From Jacaranda mimosifolia (taxonomy: Eukaryota; Streptophyta; Magnoliopsida; Lamiales; Bignoniaceae): a stretch of 64,000 nt of DNA. The stretch covers positions 32,530,690-32,594,689 of the forward strand of contig CM032118.1 of the NCBI GenBank assembly GCA_018894105.1, given 5' to 3'. Shown here piece by piece: positions 36,073 to 47,490 of the stretch; positions within the stretch are counted from its first letter, which is position 1, and each line of letters opens with the position of its first letter. The notes beneath the pieces are model-generated. The model made no database searches, was not told the DNA's origin, and saw only the letters and a program-made list of their open reading frames with translations. Both the position numbers and the translations under genes were made by a program.

Positions 36073-36440
36073 TCAAGGTATTTGGCTCAGCGAGAAGTTC
36101 CTGAACATTTGCCTCACTTGGCGCACTTCTGCCAAATATTGGGACATTTTGTGCTCATTCGCCTCAAAGTTGCCTTCGACCTGTTTTGCCACGAGTTGAG
36201 AGTCGGTGAATGCCGCTAGTTGCTCGATCCCACGATCTCTGGCCATGTGCATTCCTGTAATAAGGGCCTCATATTCTGCTTCGTTATTAGTGACCGGGAA
36301 GTCGAGTTTCACCGCGAAATCATATTCCTCAGCCAGTGGGGATCGGAGGGATATCCCTTTTCCTCGGCCAGTGGGGATCGGAGGGATATCCCTATTCCTC
36401 CGCCAGATGAGGTTGCGGACCTGTCAACATGCAAGGTCCA
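36073..36440 (-). pseudogene. Archaeal-type RNase H domain (aRNH) of the Tat element
   Basis: A second RNase H that follows the ordinary one and characterises Tat elements. The start WTLHVD carries the first Asp, NNEAEYEAL the Glu, FTDSQLV the next Asp, and ERADTFSKLAS (beyond the stop) the last. It is broken three ways: TAG at 36441-36443 just upstream, a 35-bp tandem duplication at 36326-36395 that shifts the frame, and TGA at 36073-36075 where a CGA Arg codon would be usual (SQIP then stop). Removing 35 bp arithmetically puts the upstream and downstream frames back in register. Confidence 0.88.
36326..36395. repeat. 35-bp tandem duplication inside the aRNH region
   Basis: Two adjacent near-identical copies contain GCCAGTGGGGATCGGAGGGA and TATCCCT, the first starting at 36326 and the second at 36361. 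The length is not a multiple of three. Confidence 0.92.
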
Positions 36441-38039
36441 CTAGATGGTGCTTTCGACCCCCTGCGCCAGGAGGTCGAGCCTTTCAATGATGAAGTCGGC
36501 TAACACCTGTACTTTAATGGCGGTCCGCGGTTGAAATTGAATGTCGAATTCCCCAAGCTCAATTGCCCATTTGGGGAGCCGACCAGAAGTGTTCGACTTC
36601 GACAACACTTGTTTTAGCGGCTGATTCGTCAACACCAATACTGTGTGGGATTGGAAATAAGGCCGCAGTTTCCTGGCTGACGTAACAAGGGCCAGAGCGA
36701 ACTTCTCGATCTCTAAATAATTGTGCTCGGGTCCCTGGAGGGCCTTGCTGCAATAGTATATTGCATGGGGGTTTCCTGCTATCGTCGTCGTCAGCACTGA
36801 ACTGATGGAGGCCAAAGAGGCTGCCAAGTATATTTGTAGTACTTCTCCCAGCTCCGGCTTGGCGAGCATGGGTGGCAAAGAGAGGTATTGCTTGAGGTCG
36901 AGTAGAGCCTGATCACACTGTTGGTCCCACTTGAATCCGGATTTCTTCGTGTTTCGCAAGAAATTGAAGAAAGGTAGGCTCTTATCTGCTAGTCGAGATA
37001 TGAATCTGCCCAAGGCTATGATCCTGTCGACCAGGCACTGGACATCTCGGACCGTGCGAGGTGGGGCGATGTCTAAAATTGCTTGGATCTTCTGCGGGTT
37101 GGCCTCGATGCCTCTTTGGCTGACCATGTAGTCGAGGAATTTGCCTCCTCGTACCCCGAAGGTACACTTGCTAGGATTGAGCTTCATTCCAAAAGCTCTC
37201 AAAATGGAAAAGGTGTGGCTGAAGTCGAGCAGGTGGTCTTCAGCCTTTTCTGTCTTTATAACCATATCATCAACATAGACCTCCATCGATCTCCCAATTT
37301 CATTCTTGAACATATAATTAACCAATCTTTGGTAAGTTGCCCCTGCATTTTTAAGTCCGAATGGCATAACCAGGAAGTAATACACTCCGTTGGGAACGAC
37401 AAAGGCTGTTTTGTCCCTGTCCTCGGGTGCCATGAATATTTGATAATAGCCTTGAAATGCATCCCTCATGCTAAGCAATTCGCAGCCAGCAGTAGAGTCA
37501 ACAAGTAAATCAATACGGGGCAAGGGGTAAGGATCCTTAGGGCAAGCTTTATTCAAATCTGTAAAGTCATTACACATCCTCCACTTTCCCTCATTCTTGG
37601 GAACAAGTACAACGTTACAAAGCCAATAGGGATATTGAATTTCTACAATATAACCTGCTTGCAAAAGCTTGCTGACCTCCTCGTTGATGATCTGGCTCCG
37701 TTCAGCATTAAAGGTTCTTTTCTTCTGCTGCACTGGCTTGCGGGCTGGGTCCACGTTGAGGTGGTGGATGATGATGTTGGGATCAATACCTTGAAGATCC
37801 GCCGCCTTCCATGCAAAAACATCGACGTTCCGTCGGAGGAAGTCGACCATAAGGTAGTCTAATTGATCTCCCATCTCGGTCCCGATTCTGGTGGTTTTCT
37901 CTGGATTTCCCAGTTCGAGCTTGATCGTTTTGAATTCCCTAACGGGCTCGACCCTTGTGTCCTCCAACTTTCTCTTTTTCGACGAGGGTTCCTCTTCGGG
38001 TTTCTCTACTGGGGCATCCCCCGAGGGCTTCGGCGCGGG
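36441..38039 (-). pseudogene. Reverse transcriptase plus RNase H of the Tat element
   Basis: This is the longest open frame of the element (508 codons, 36441-37967). The RT carries the fingers motif GKWRMCNDFTDLNKACPKD, the first catalytic Asp in LLSMRDAFQGYYQI, VMPFGLKNAGATYQRLV and the active-site YVDD in MEVYVDDMVIKT. The ordinary RNase H follows (HAIYYCSKALQGPE, LTNQPLKQVLSKS). Its first catalytic position is not conserved (LQIYLAAS), as in other Tat elements, where this domain has become a connector and the second RNase H is thought to be active. The same frame continues upstream to TAA at 38040-38042 and TGA at 38082-38084, and ends at TAG 36441-36443. Confidence 0.93.
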
Positions 38040-38081
38040 TTACTTCTTTTGGTCAGTTGAGTCGACAGAGATTGTGTAGCA

Positions 38082-38564
38082 TCACCAAGTGTCCTTAAGG
38101 CTGCATAAAAGCTCACCCACTTCGGCTGGGGTCGAGAACTTTATCTTCATATGGTAAGTGGACACAATGGCTCTGAAATCGTTCAGGGCTGGTTGGCCTA
38201 TGATAACATTATATGCGAAGGGTGCGTCGACCACCAGGTAACTGATCGTTACAGTTCGGTTGCGCTGTCCCTGCCCGAACGTGGTGGAAAGACTGATGGA
38301 TCCGACTGGAATAATCTCGGACCCACCAAACCCGACCAATGGTGTTCTAACCGGATCAAATTTCAACTGTCCCAATTCCATTCTGCTCAAACTCGACAAG
38401 AATATTATGTTCACTGAACTCCCATTGTCGACCAGCACCTTTCGGACCTCAAAATTAGCAACTTCCAGGGCGATTACCATCGGGTAATCTATCTTACGGT
38501 CGGCTTTCTCCAGGTGGTCCAGATCTGCGTCGGTGAAAGAAATTGGTTCGGTACTGGTCGTTAG
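38082..38564 (-). pseudogene. Aspartic protease of the Tat element
   Basis: Retropepsin-like domain that would cut the Gag-Pol polyprotein. VRKVLVDNGSSVNIIF holds the active-site Asp in a DNG variant of DTG/DSG, followed by PLVGFGGSEIIPVGSI and the second half ending YNVIIGQPALNDFRAI, the usual Tat pattern. It lies in the same frame as gag upstream (separated by TAG 38565-38567) and as RT downstream (separated by TGA 38082-38084 and TAA 38040-38042). All three stops therefore interrupt what was a single polyprotein frame. Confidence 0.88.
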
Positions 38565-40219
38565 CTAAAAGACTGCTTCGACCTTGGGTGGTTTGGTTGA
38601 GTCGAGTTGCCTCTGTGTTTGCTTTCTCATATTTCGGGAATCCCCTCCCGTGGGCCCTCCGGCGATCATGTCAATGACACCTCTAATGGGTGGGTTGGGT
38701 TCATGGGTTGGTCTTTTTCTTTTATCCTCTCTTCTCGGGCTGACTGACCTTTCTCTTCGGGGAGTCCGGTTGGTCAGGCCTTCCTCTCTTCGGGCCTGCT
38801 CATCGATGAATTTTTTTAAGTAGCCTTGTCTGATTAACCTCTCAATTTCGTCTTTCAAATTAAAGCAGTCTTCGGTGTCGTGTCCTTTCTGCCTATGGAA
38901 ATAGCAGTACTTTTTTGACTTCTTCATGGCTTTGGTTTCTGTGATTTTTCGAGGCTTCTTGAGCAAGTTGTCGTGTTGAATGGCGAACAACACTTCTTTC
39001 CTCGGCAGGTTCAACGGAGTGTATTCATGGAAGCGCTTGATCGGGGAACGGCGTCCCTCATTGTTTTGTTTATCATCTTTCTCTTTGCCCCTTTTCTTGT
39101 TTGTTTCCAGGCAGTCATATTTCATCCTGTTCATCTCCTCTTGGGTCATATACCTCTCGGCTAGGTCGAGGAGCTCTTCCATCGTCCCAGGCTGCGTGCG
39201 CACTAGGGCATTGGCGCACTCCTTATGCCTCAAGCCCAAGAACAACACATCGATCAGAAACTCGATCCTTGGGCTATCGATTTTCAACGCCTCTGTGTTG
39301 AATCTAGTGAAAAAATCCCGAAGGGATTCTCCCTCAGCCTGTTTCACTGTGTGTAGGTATGTGTGTAGAAGCTTTGCCTTTCTCCTGCTGGCGAATTGGT
39401 GCAGAAACTTATCACACAATTGGTCGTACGAGAAGATGGATGTCGGCTCCAGTTTTACAAACCAGTCCAAGGCCACTCCCTGGAATGTAGTTACCAGCAT
39501 CTTTGCATGTGTATAGTCATTATGCCCATGCAGCTGCATCATATGCTCAAACTGCAGCAGATCATACCTTGGAAGCCCCGTAGGGATCTTTGCATCGACA
39601 ACGATGCGCTCTTTAATGATCTCTTGGACGAACGGCGAATCCCGCTCCCTTCTGAACCTTTGCGGCCTATTTGGCAGGGCCACCTTATCCGCATTCCTTC
39701 GCGAGATCTCCTCTAGGCGCCTATTCAACTGTTGCACCTGGTGAGATACCTCTTCCCATTCTTGCTGATCTGTTTGGGAGGCACCTCTGCCCGGCTTGTG
39801 TTTGGAACGCTCGGCCCTATCGCGCTGCGGGGTGCGAATGGGCCGCATGTCATGATCCACGAAGTCTGCTACCTCCTCCCTCGGCGGGGGAGGGCTGCTT
39901 CTCTAGGGAAACGGCCAGGGCTCGAATCTCTCATGAACTGGTGTCTTGGCGATTCCAGCCGTTGGGAAGGCTCTTCAGGCCGTGCTTTTTTTGGGGCCAT
40001 GGGTTGCGGCGTTGCACTGACTGCTGGGTCCGGCTGCACCACATGCCTGTTTAGGGCGGCGGAGAGTTGTGCTGAAATCTGTGCGGAAATTTGCTCACTA
40101 ATGAGTTGCATTAGCTGCAGCATCGTGAGTGTGACCACCGTCTCAGGCGGAGCGCTTGGTCCTTGTATATTTGGATCCAGGTCCTGACGATGGGGGGGAG
40201 CTGGACCTCCTATTGTCAT
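38565..40219 (-). pseudogene. gag of the Tat element, frameshifted
   Basis: Structural protein that packages retrotransposon RNA. The first good ATG is at 40219 (MTIGGPAPP), followed by a repeated helix ISEQISAQISAQLSAAL. A one-base frameshift near 39880-39900 separates this N-terminus from the main part (39860 down to 38565). The main part has the retrotransposon gag domain (KMLVTTFQGVALDWFVKLE, LHTYLHTVKQAEGESLRDFF, GTMEELLDLAERYM) and a zinc knuckle of the Tat form C-x2-H-x4-H-x4-C (CYFHRQKGHDTEDC). It ends at TAG 38565-38567, in frame with the protease. The TTG at 40294 is not needed as a start. Confidence 0.88.
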
Positions 40220-40277
40220 CTTTTCCCAATGGGGCTCGCCTAGTGTTTGCCATTTTCCGACAGAGGATTCAAGGTTT

Positions 40278-40293
40278 CCCACAGATGGCGCCA
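40278..40293 (-). promoter_or_regulatory. Primer-binding site of the Tat element
   Basis: Minus-strand TGGCGCCATCTGTGGG begins two bases inside the 5' LTR. TGGCGCC-type primer sites are usual in Tat and related plant gypsy elements. I do not assign the tRNA. Confidence 0.8.
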
Positions 40294-40295
40294 AA

Positions 40296-40984
40296 TGATG
40301 AGGGTTCGTTTCGCTGGACTAAGGTCCCGGCTAGAATGATGGTTGAACTCGATCTGGATGGATCACGTTCTTGTTATAGTAGGAAAAGAATCCTGCCGTC
40401 ACAATAAACGTTAGGCTAGCCGAGTGGCCCTCGGCTTAGGCCCTCCGATGATCAAGTCAGTAAGATTCGACCTCAACAATCGACCAGAGGGGTAAGGGCT
40501 TTTTGGTGTATATGAGTGCGTACCTCTGAAGGGCAGGGTTGAGGGTATATATATATATATTTCTCTTCCTAGGAAATGTCTGGAAAGCCCTTAGGTATTT
40601 CCCCGGGCCACTAACCTTGGGCCTGGGGTGTTTAGTCATTTCTCCCATTTGAATATTTTTAGCCAGCTGCCATTCCAGGTTTCAAGGACAAGATAGTACA
40701 CTGTAGCGGCGCCTGCTGTGTCAGACGGTGAGGGGAACGACATGAGCCATTAATACGGAGGCGTGGCGCCTGCCAGTGCATTAAATGCGGTGGCAGACTA
40801 CTATACTGGACTCGATCCCAGGTGAGGTCGAGGAACTTTCGCAGTTCTAGGGAACCTAACTGGGCCTGTGCAGATCCGGTCGAGTGAAGTCGACGAGACG
40901 TATGGGCCTTGAGTCTCAGTTGGGCCGCTGTCTCTCGTTGGGCCTTGCTGGTTTGGGCCCAAGCCTTTGGGCCATCCCATATCA
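40296..40984 (-). repeat. 5' LTR of the Tat element
   Basis: 689 bp, matching 30746-31431. On the minus strand it begins TGATATGGGATGGCCC and ends GAACCCTCATCA. A TA-rich run at 40546-40561, longer than in the partner, lies where a TATA box would be. Confidence 0.92.
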
Positions 40985-41790
40985 CATTTGAAAATTGTGA
41001 AAACAAAAAATAAAAAATAAGTATAAATACTTATTTTATTTTTCCAATAAAGTCTATTTACCTGAATTTTTGTAGTACTTTGGTTGTCATTTACCACTAA
41101 TATTGCTAGAGTATTAACTATTGTTTTGAGAATATTTTTTCTTTGAATTCCTCAATAGGAACCGAATCCTACACCTTTTTGCACTTTGGCCAACTTGTTT
41201 AATCTTTAATTAATTACAAGGATTCTTGCAAACTAATTAATATTGTTTATGTTTCGACTTTTGACTCCCCCCCTCTCTCTCACGCACACATTATCGCCCC
41301 AACTTCTAGACATAAAATGTATATTAGAGTATTTAAGAATAAATATTTTTTATACCCCAAAACACAAGTGATATAAGTTTAAGAAAACACAAAAAGGAAG
41401 GCTCTAGATTGAGTTGAAATGCTACATACCATATACAATTGCATACTTCATAGTAAAACCAAATTTTGGTTTTTAGTTATGTTACATTTTGGAGTGAGAT
41501 AGAAATTTTCCAATCATATATTTAAGAATATCTAGAAAAATTCATTGGTGTGCGACACTAAAAATATAACTTGCAGGACAATGCTTATGATAGATGGTAT
41601 TCAAAGAAGAAATAATTAGTGAAATGTGCAACTTACGTATGTCTAACAATTGTTTTAGTATAGTGAAAAACATTAAGAAAGTGTTATATTTAGACACATA
41701 ATGCCACAGGGATGTATTGGTAAATTTTGAAACAACAATGATTGTTTGTAATCTATGCAAACCTTAGAGATAGTTTTTGTAATTTATCCT
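40985..41790. repeat. Unit A of the 3-kb tandem array, right piece
   Basis: Resumes at CATTTGAAAATTGTGAAAAC, matching units B, D and E. It then lacks the whole NF-YB-bearing section: after AAAAACATTAAGAAAGTG near 41660-41680 it passes into about 100 bp of other sequence and joins unit B. Without the Tat element, unit A is only about 1.4 kb. Confidence 0.8.
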
Positions 41791-44789
41791 AACTTTGAAC
41801 TTACTAGTTAAGCCCAAAATTCATTTATGTCCATATAGCATTTTGGCCAGAAAGCATAACCAGAGGCATACAATTGCGTGTCACCTGCACTAATACCCTA
41901 AAAGGTGCTAACTGAATGATTTCCAAAAATTAAGAGAGATTTTTGTACCTTTTTCATGTGGATTCTTTTGCTTATTGTAATTATTACATAGACATTTGTA
42001 ATTTTTTCACAGAATTTGTGGCAGCTGTTTTCAGCAAATGTTTTAGCAACCATATTATTTGGTATATTATGTTTATAAAATAAATGATTTGTATTGTAAT
42101 TTCAAACTATTGGAAACATTGATAGCATATTTTGTTAGATAAATGATATTTTAAACTAATTAGAATTTATTAATAATTAATAATAGTTTCTCTTCCACTA
42201 ATGCAACTCCTGAAGTCCAAATTTCTAATACATTCACAATAAGTTAAACATTAGTTTCTCAAACTCAATATACTTTGACTACTGAAAAAAAAAAAGGAAT
42301 AAGATTTATTAAGTGTTATCCTAATACTTGAGTATTATTTTTAGTCTAACAAAATTAATATTTCTACACTATATATCCAAACAAATTTTCATTTCACTAA
42401 CAAATATTGTGAAATAAGAACACATTTGAAAATGATGAAAATAAAAAGTAAAAAAGTAAAAATACTTATTTTTACTTTCCAATAAAGTCCATTTACTTGA
42501 ATTCTCACAATACTTTGGTCATTATTTACCACTAATATCGCTAGAGCATTAATTGTTGTTGTGAGAAATTTTTTTCATTGAATTCTTAAATAGGTCCTGA
42601 ATCCTAATCTCTTTTGCGCTTTGACCAACTTGTTTAATCATTAACTAATTTCAAGGATTCTTGCCAACTAATTAATATTATTTATGTTTTGACTTTTGAC
42701 TCCCTCCCTCCCTCCCATCATACTATCATTTCAACATCTAGACATAGAATATATATTAGTGTATTTAATAATAATGATTTTGTACCTCCCCCCCCCAATG
42801 CAAGTGATATGATTTGCAATTTAAAAAAAGGCAAAAAGGAAAGCTCTAGATTGAGTTGAAGCAATACATAAAATATAAAATGCATACATCACTGTGAAAA
42901 CAAATTTTGGTTTTTATTGATGATACATGGTGGAGAGAGTAGAAATTTTCAATCATATATTTAGGAATATCTAAAAAGAATTCATTGGTGTGCTGCAATA
43001 AAAATATAACTTGTAGGACGATGCATATAATAGATGGTATTCAAGTAAGAAGTGTGTAACTTACGTACATCTAGCAATTATTTTAGTGAAGTGAAAAACA
43101 TTAAAAAAGAGTCATTGTAAATTAGCAACAGAAGAATTGAGTTTAGTTAATAGTGTAAATAAAGTTTAGCCAAAACTCAGTGCAATCAAATGAATAGTGA
43201 AGTATACTTGATATAATACTGGTGTACAATCTCGATAATGACCAATCCATAACACATGTACCATTGTAGTTGTTATGTGAGTAGTCGAGTTAGTTAAACT
43301 GGATTCGAGTAAGAATTTTCCCAACTCCTTCAATCCATCTAGGACATAATTTTTTCTTCTAATAAGAAAATTGTATGTAAAATCCAATACTCATACCCAC
43401 CCAAATTAAGTAGCAATAGCAAAAGTTCTAAAGTGCTAAATATGACAAAGAAGTAGATTGTATAAAATTATCTAAAACTACAATTAAAATTGCAATTGTT
43501 GTAGAAACAACGTCTAAAGAAAAATCTTAAACACATAAAAGAGGTTTTATCCCTTCTACTTAAATTGCATATATGGATTAAGTTTCAAGTCATTGGAGGA
43601 TCCTTCTCCACCACCTTGATTGTGCATAAAATCATCATTCATTGCTGACAACTCTAAATAATTACCACAACCCACTGCATATCTAGTAGGCAATTGTGTT
43701 GAACCATGATGCACTAAAAATGGTGGGAGTTGTGATTGAGTCTTTTGAGCTGCAGGTAATTCTATTGCACCAAACCCATTATAAATGATAGTGGTGGAGA
43801 CGGTTGAGTCATTTGAACTGAAGGCAGTTGTGCTCAGCCATAAACCATTGTAAGTGGTGGTGATGGTGGTTGAGCTATTTGAGTTGTAAGCTGCTGCATG
43901 TAGCTCGCACTAGGCTTGGCAAATGGCACATGATGCATCAAGTAATGCTCCAGGTCTTGAGTATGATAATTGTTCAAGACAATAGTTAGAGGTACAACAC
44001 AATTATTGAATCCCAATGTCCTCTTAGCTAAGAGTACATCTTTTGAAGTGATAGTTCTATGACATTCCTTATGGCACTTCTCACTAGCGTCACTGATGAT
44101 AAAGCTAATAAAATAGGATGCACACTCTTGAATCATCTCTTTTGCATTGTCAATGATCTTTGCATGGGTTGGGAGGATAGAATGCATGATTCAAAGAACA
44201 TTATCAATTGGCATGGATTGATTTGAGTTATTTTTGGAAATTCATTGAAAATTCGAGTTGCAAGCGTCTGTAGGAATGCTGATGTTTACACCCATAACTA
44301 TGCCTGAAAAGATTAGAGAAAATATATTATGTTCGATGTGCATAACTTGAACCAGTATGACATTCTATTTAAGATATACAAAAAGACGAAATACTCTACT
44401 TTTTATTTAAGGGGATTATGATAACATTTGGTGAACAAGATTTATAGGTTCCTATCATTTAATTCTCTTGAATTTCAAGACTCGTTGAATTGAATAAAGC
44501 CCATGCATAGACTAAATCAAATAATTAAGATTCACACTTCGAACAAGAAGTAACCAATTCATTGTTTACAAAAAGAATTGTTTCTTCCTTTTTGCTAGTT
44601 AAAAGTTTTATGTTAAGATTGAATTAGACATCAAAAACTTTTCTAAGGTATAGTTATGTGAGTGTGTACATGTGCTAATCATATGCGGATCGTGTATTAT
44701 ATTTGGATACTAAGAAATAAAAAACTTAATATGTTTCATAAATGAAAGAATTGAAATAAAAGCAAACTAACAACTCAAACTAATTATAT
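41791..44789. repeat. Unit B of the tandem array (~3.0 kb)
   Basis: Starts AACTTTGAACTTACTAGTTA, followed by AAGCATAACCAGAGGCATAC at 41858. It carries the best preserved NF-YB copy on the minus strand. The gene-free half (41.8-43.5 kb) holds no recognisable protein. Confidence 0.9.
43556..44303 (-). pseudogene. LEC1-type NF-YB pseudogene, copy B
   Basis: NF-YB is the histone-fold B subunit of the CCAAT-binding NF-Y transcription factor. From a splice acceptor (TTTTCAG before GCATAG, 44303) the frame leads to MPIDNVL, TGA (44191-44193, where Arg is usual), then IMHSILPTHAKIIDNAKEMI, ECASYFISFIISDASEKC and RTITSKDVLLAKRTLGF, matching the NF-YB core through its C-terminal helix (VVPLTIVLNNYH). 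The Asp in KIIDNAK is the residue that separates LEC1-type proteins from other NF-YBs, which have Lys there. A Gln/Pro-rich tail follows, broken by TGA at 43834-43836 and a frameshift, ending near TAG 43556. The first exon was not found. At least two nonsense codons make it a pseudogene. Confidence 0.88.
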
Positions 44790-47490
44790 AGCTTTCAACT
44801 TACTAGTCAAGCCCAAAATCATTTTGGCCGAAAAGCATAACCAAAGGTATACATTTGCATGTGACCTACACTAACACCCTAAAGGTGCCCGCTGAATGAT
44901 TTTATAAAATAAAGGGAGATTTTTGTTCCTTTTTCATGTGGATTTTTTTTTGCTTATTTTAATTATCACACAAACATTTATAATTTTTTCCTAGAATTTT
45001 TGGTAGCTGTTTTTAGCAAATGTTTTAGCAACCATATTATTTTGTACATATTATGTTTATAAAAAAAATGATTTTTATTGTAATTTCAAATTATTGCCAA
45101 TATTAATGGCACATTTTGTAGTATAAATGATATTTTCAACTAATTAGAATTTATTAATAATTAATAATAGTTTCTCTTCCACTAATGCAACTCCTGAAGT
45201 CTAGATTTCTAATACATTCACAATAACTCAATATACTTTGACTGCTGAAATGAAAAGAAAAGAAAATAATAAGATTTATTAATCATTATACTAATACTTG
45301 AGTATTATTTTTAATCTAACACAATCCATATTTCGACACAATAGATCCAAACAAATTTTCATTTCACCAACTTGTTTAATCATTAATTAATTTGATGGAT
45401 TCTTGCCGAGCAATTAATATTATTTATGTTTGGACCCTCTCTATCTCTTTCTCTCATACTATCAACATCTGGACATAGAATGTATATTAGAGTATTTAAG
45501 AATAAAGATTTTGTACCCCTAGAATGCAAGTGATATGATTTTTCAATTAAAGAAAATGCAAAAAAGAAAGCTCTAGATTGAGTTGAAGCAATACATAAAA
45601 TTTACAATTGCATACATCATAGTGAAAACAAATTTTGATTTTTATTGATGATACATGGTGGAGTGAGATAGAAATTTTCAATCATATCTAAAAAGAATTC
45701 ATTGGTGTGCTACAATAGAAATATAACTTGCAAGAGATGCATACATTAGATGCTATTCAAATAAGAAGTGTGTAGCTTACGTACATCTAGCAATTATTTT
45801 AGTGAAGTGAAAAACATTAAGAATGGATCCTTATAAATTGGCAAAGGAAGAATTTAGTTAGGTAATAGCCCAAATAAAGTTTAGCCAAAATTCAGTACAA
45901 TCAAATGAAGAGTGAAGTATACTTGATATAATACTGGTGTAAAATCTCGATAATGACCAATCCTTAACACATATATCATTCTACTTGTTATGCGGTAGCT
46001 GAGTCAGTTAAAAGATATAAGAATTTTCCCAACTCCTTCAATCCATCTAGGATATAATTTTTTCTTCTAATAAGAAAATCTTATGTAAAATCCAAAACTC
46101 GTCCCACCAAAATTAAGTAGTAATAGCAAAAGTTCTAAAGTGCTAAATATGATAAAGAAGTAGATTGTGTAAAATTATCCAAAACTAGAATAAAAATTGC
46201 AACTTTTGTTGAAACAACATATAAAGGAAAATCTTAAACACATAAAAAAGGTTTTATCCCTTGTACTTGAACTACATATATAGATTAAGTTCTACGTCGT
46301 TGGAGGATCTTTCTCCACCACCTTGATTGCGCATAAAATACTCATTCATTGCTGGCAACTCTAAATAATTACCGCGACGCACTACATATCTAATAAGCTA
46401 TTAAGTCGAACTATTATGCATTGTAAATGGTGGTAGTTGTGATCGAGTCTTTTGAGCAGCAGGTAATTGTGCTACACCTTAACCTATTATAAATGATTGC
46501 GCTGGAGGTGGTTGAGTCATTTGAGCTGTAGGCACTTGTGTTTGGCCATAAACCATTGTAAATGGTGGTGATGGTGGTTGAGATATTTGAGATGTAGCTT
46601 ATTGCATATAGCTCGCACCAGGCTAGCAAACAACACTTGATGCATGAAGTTATGCTCAAGGTCTTGAGCGTGATAATTGTTTAAGAAAATAGTAAAGGTA
46701 CAATACAATTATCAAATCCCAATGTCCTGCTAGATAAGAGCACATCTTCTGGAGCGATAGTTCTACTACATTGCTTATGGCACTTCTCATTGGCTTCATT
46801 GATGATAAAGCTAATGAATTGGGATGCTCACTCTTGAATCATCTCTATTGTATTTCAGTGATCTTTGCATGGGTTGGGAGGATAGAATGCATGATTCAAA
46901 GAACATTAGCAATTGGCATGGACAAATCCGAGTTATGCCTAGAAATTCATTGAAAATTTGGGTTGCTAGCACTATAAGAATACTGGTGTTTACAACAATA
47001 ACTATGCTTGAAAAGATTAGAGAAAGTATATTATGTCCCATGTGCATGACTTGTGCAAGTATCGAATTCTATTTAAAATATACAAAAAGATGAAATATTC
47101 TACTTTTTGTTTAAGGGAATCGTAATAACATTGGGTAAACAAGATTTATGGGTTCCTATCATTAAATTCTCTTTAATCTTAAGACTTGTTGAACTGAATA
47201 AACCCTATGGGTAGACTAAATCAAATAATTAAGATTCAAACTTCAAACAAAAAGTAACCAATTCATTGTTCATAAAATTTGTTTATTCCTTTTTGCTAGT
47301 TCAAAGTTTTATGTTCAGATTCAATAAGACGTCAAGAAAATTTTTAAGGTATAGTTATGCAAGTGTGTACATGTGCTAATCATGTTTGAATTGTGTATTA
47401 TATTTGGCGACTGAGAAATAATAAAAAAATTAATATTTTTCATAAGTGAGTTGAAATTAGAACAAACTAACAACTCAAACTAAGTATATA
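44790..47490. repeat. Unit C of the tandem array (~2.7 kb)
   Basis: Same order as unit B but shorter. Near 45360-45370 it jumps from TTTCATTTCAC to CAACTTGTTTAATCATTAA, missing roughly 240 bp present in B, D and E. Confidence 0.88.
46264..47007 (-). pseudogene. NF-YB pseudogene, copy C
   Basis: Homologue of copy B and the most decayed. The splice acceptor reads TTTTCAA before GCATAG (AG lost). An early one-base deletion shifts the N-terminal frame. MPIANVL is followed by the shared TGA (46896-46898) and IMHSILPTHAKIT. A one-base deletion just after that (about 46850-46860) destroys the histone-fold frame. Fragments of the core and of the Gln/Pro-rich tail remain in several frames (for example GLRPNTSAY-like shadows are only out-of-frame readings). 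The end corresponds to about 46264, where the last codons include ATG TAG in place of ATG CAA. Confidence 0.8.

Larger units (their letters stand above)
30746..40984 (-). mobile_element. Tat-lineage Ty3/gypsy retrotransposon, degenerate
   Basis: A complete 10.24-kb element lies on the minus strand. Its LTRs (TGATATGG to CTCATCA on that strand) differ by roughly 6% by eye. The 5-bp flanks are TATTT (30741-30745) and CATTT (40985-40989), a target duplication with one transition. Sibling array units carry an uninterrupted ACACATTTGAAAATG here, confirming the insertion. Order on the minus strand: 5' LTR, primer site, gag, protease, RT, RNase H, archaeal-type RNase H, integrase, tandem repeat, opposite-strand ORF, polypurine tract, 3' LTR. 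The second RNase H and the antisense ORF place it in the Tat lineage. All reading frames are damaged. Confidence 0.93.

Noticed and set aside
36206..36490. Plus-strand open frames opposite the Tat pol
   Set aside because: They mirror the minus-strand RNase H and pol frames and have no domain of their own.
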